The notes under the pieces were generated by a model that made no database searches, was not told where the DNA came from, and saw nothing but the letters and a program-made list of their open reading frames with translations. A program made the translations under genes and the position numbers. From positions 1 through 6,986 of the forward strand of contig CALGGQ010000283.1 of NCBI GenBank assembly GCA_937915775.1: a stretch of 6,986 nucleotides of DNA. The letters are read 5' to 3'. Source of the stretch: an uncultured Clostridia bacterium. GTDB lineage: Bacteria; Bacillota; Clostridia; Oscillospirales; Acutalibacteraceae. Below are positions 6,743 to 6,986 of the stretch, one piece after another (the first letter of the stretch is position 1; every line of letters begins with the position of its first letter).

Positions 6743-6772
6743 TGAATAAATCACCTGCTGATACGAATACTA
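6743..6772 (+). promoter_or_regulatory. Candidate sigma-G (forespore) promoter for the spoVAE-like gene
   Basis: TGAATA (6743-6748), a 17-base spacer and AATACTA (6766-6772) match the sigma-G consensus I recall (TGAATA, 17-18 bases, CATACTA) at 12 of 13 positions. Sigma-G drives spoVA operons in Bacillus and Clostridia, so element and gene agree. Transcription should begin around 6779-6781, inside the right arm of the hairpin at 6748-6786 and only about 8-10 bases before the start codon. That is a very short leader, and this is the main doubt. Confidence 0.55.
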
Positions 6773-6788
6773 TCAGCAGGTGATTTTT
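6748..6788 (+). terminator. Perfect 16-bp hairpin with T run, terminator of trkAH overlapping the next gene's ribosome binding site
   Basis: AAATCACCTGCTGATA (6748-6763) is exactly repeated inverted at 6771-6786 with a 7-base loop. The right arm runs into TTTTT (6784-6788), then ATGTTT. This has the form of an intrinsic terminator 17 bases after the trkH stop. The left arm is preceded by A-rich DNA, so it could also work in the other direction. The AGGTGA Shine-Dalgarno sequence of the next gene (6778-6783) lies wholly in the right arm, and that gene's ATG begins one base after the T run. Confidence 0.8.
6778..6783 (+). promoter_or_regulatory. Ribosome binding site of the spoVAE-like gene, inside the hairpin
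   Basis: AGGTGA lies 5 bases before ATG 6789 and is the only good site there, so it selects that ATG over the Met at codon 4. In RNA made from upstream, it would be fully base-paired to the left arm of the hairpin. Confidence 0.7.
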
Positions 6789-6986
6789 ATGTTTCTGATG
6801 TGTCTGAAAGCGTTTTTGATCGGCGGCATTATCTGTGTGATCGGGCAGCTGCTGATTGACTACACGAAGCTGACGCCGGCGCGCATCCTGACAGGGTATG
6901 TCGTCACGGGCGCCCTTCTCGGCGCGGTGGGCGTATATGAGCCGTTTGCCGAATGGGCCGGATGCGGCGCGACCGTACCGCTGACA
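6789..6986 (+). CDS. spoVAE: Stage V sporulation protein AE (SpoVAE-like), 3' end outside the window
   Basis: Sixty-six codons are present before the window ends; the full protein is usually about 115-120 residues. The reading is typical of SpoVAE: KAFLIGGIICVIGQLLID (7-24), KLTPARIL (27-34), a second hydrophobic segment at about 35-50, and YEPFAEWAGCGATVPLT (50-66). The related SpoVAC shares the GGxICxIGQ motif but has a longer N-terminus and lacks the KLTPARIL part, so SpoVAE fits better. SpoVA proteins form the inner-membrane channel that brings Ca-dipicolinate into the developing spore and releases it at germination. The usual upstream partners spoVAC and spoVAD are not upstream here, since trkH is. 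They could lie downstream or elsewhere. This gene marks the host as a spore former by descent. Confidence 0.88.
   Translation, partial: MFLMCLKAFLIGGIICVIGQLLIDYTKLTPARILTGYVVTGALLGAVGVYEPFAEWAGCGATVPLT

Overview
The window looks like chromosomal DNA of a spore-forming, anaerobic, gut-type Firmicute of the class Clostridia, perhaps an Oscillospirales/Ruminococcaceae-like lineage. This is an inference from three things: strong GGAGG/AGGTGA-type ribosome binding sites, G/C-rich third codon positions with A/T-rich intergenic DNA, and the start of a spoVAE-like spore gene at the right edge. No rRNA, tRNA, CRISPR array, transposase or phage gene is visible. The window is densely coding, and no gene-free stretch exceeds about 150 bases.

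Layout, left to right. Positions 1-42 hold a degenerate heptanucleotide tandem array of GGYTAGT units, cut by the window edge, followed by a small hairpin (44-62). On the minus strand, 69-752 encodes a lipoprotein with a Glu/Thr/Pro-rich repeat linker and a PepSY-like C-terminal region. A short divergent intergenic region (753-900) separates it from a plus-strand pair: a GPH/MelB-type sugar:cation symporter (901-2367) and a cytoplasmic GH29 alpha-L-fucosidase (2392-3768). Together these suggest uptake of a fucosylated oligosaccharide and its cleavage inside the cell.

A good extended -10 promoter (3775-3804) then opens a potassium-uptake operon: trkA (3842-5230), the peripheral two-RCK gating subunit, and trkH (5249-6730), the membrane pore subunit. 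They are 18 bases apart. The last 198 bases begin a spoVAE-like gene (6789 to the edge), part of the channel that moves Ca-dipicolinate during sporulation and germination.

The most interesting signal is the trkH-spoVAE junction. A perfect 16-bp inverted repeat (6748-6786) with a short T run looks like the trk terminator. Its right arm also contains the Shine-Dalgarno sequence of spoVAE. A close match to a sigma-G promoter (TGAATA, 17 bases, AATACTA) lies across the same hairpin, placed so that its transcript should start inside the right arm and lack the left arm. The arrangement reads as a compact insulator: vegetative trk transcripts would be terminated and any read-through could not be translated, while forespore transcripts would escape the hairpin. 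This is read from the sequence and not tested.
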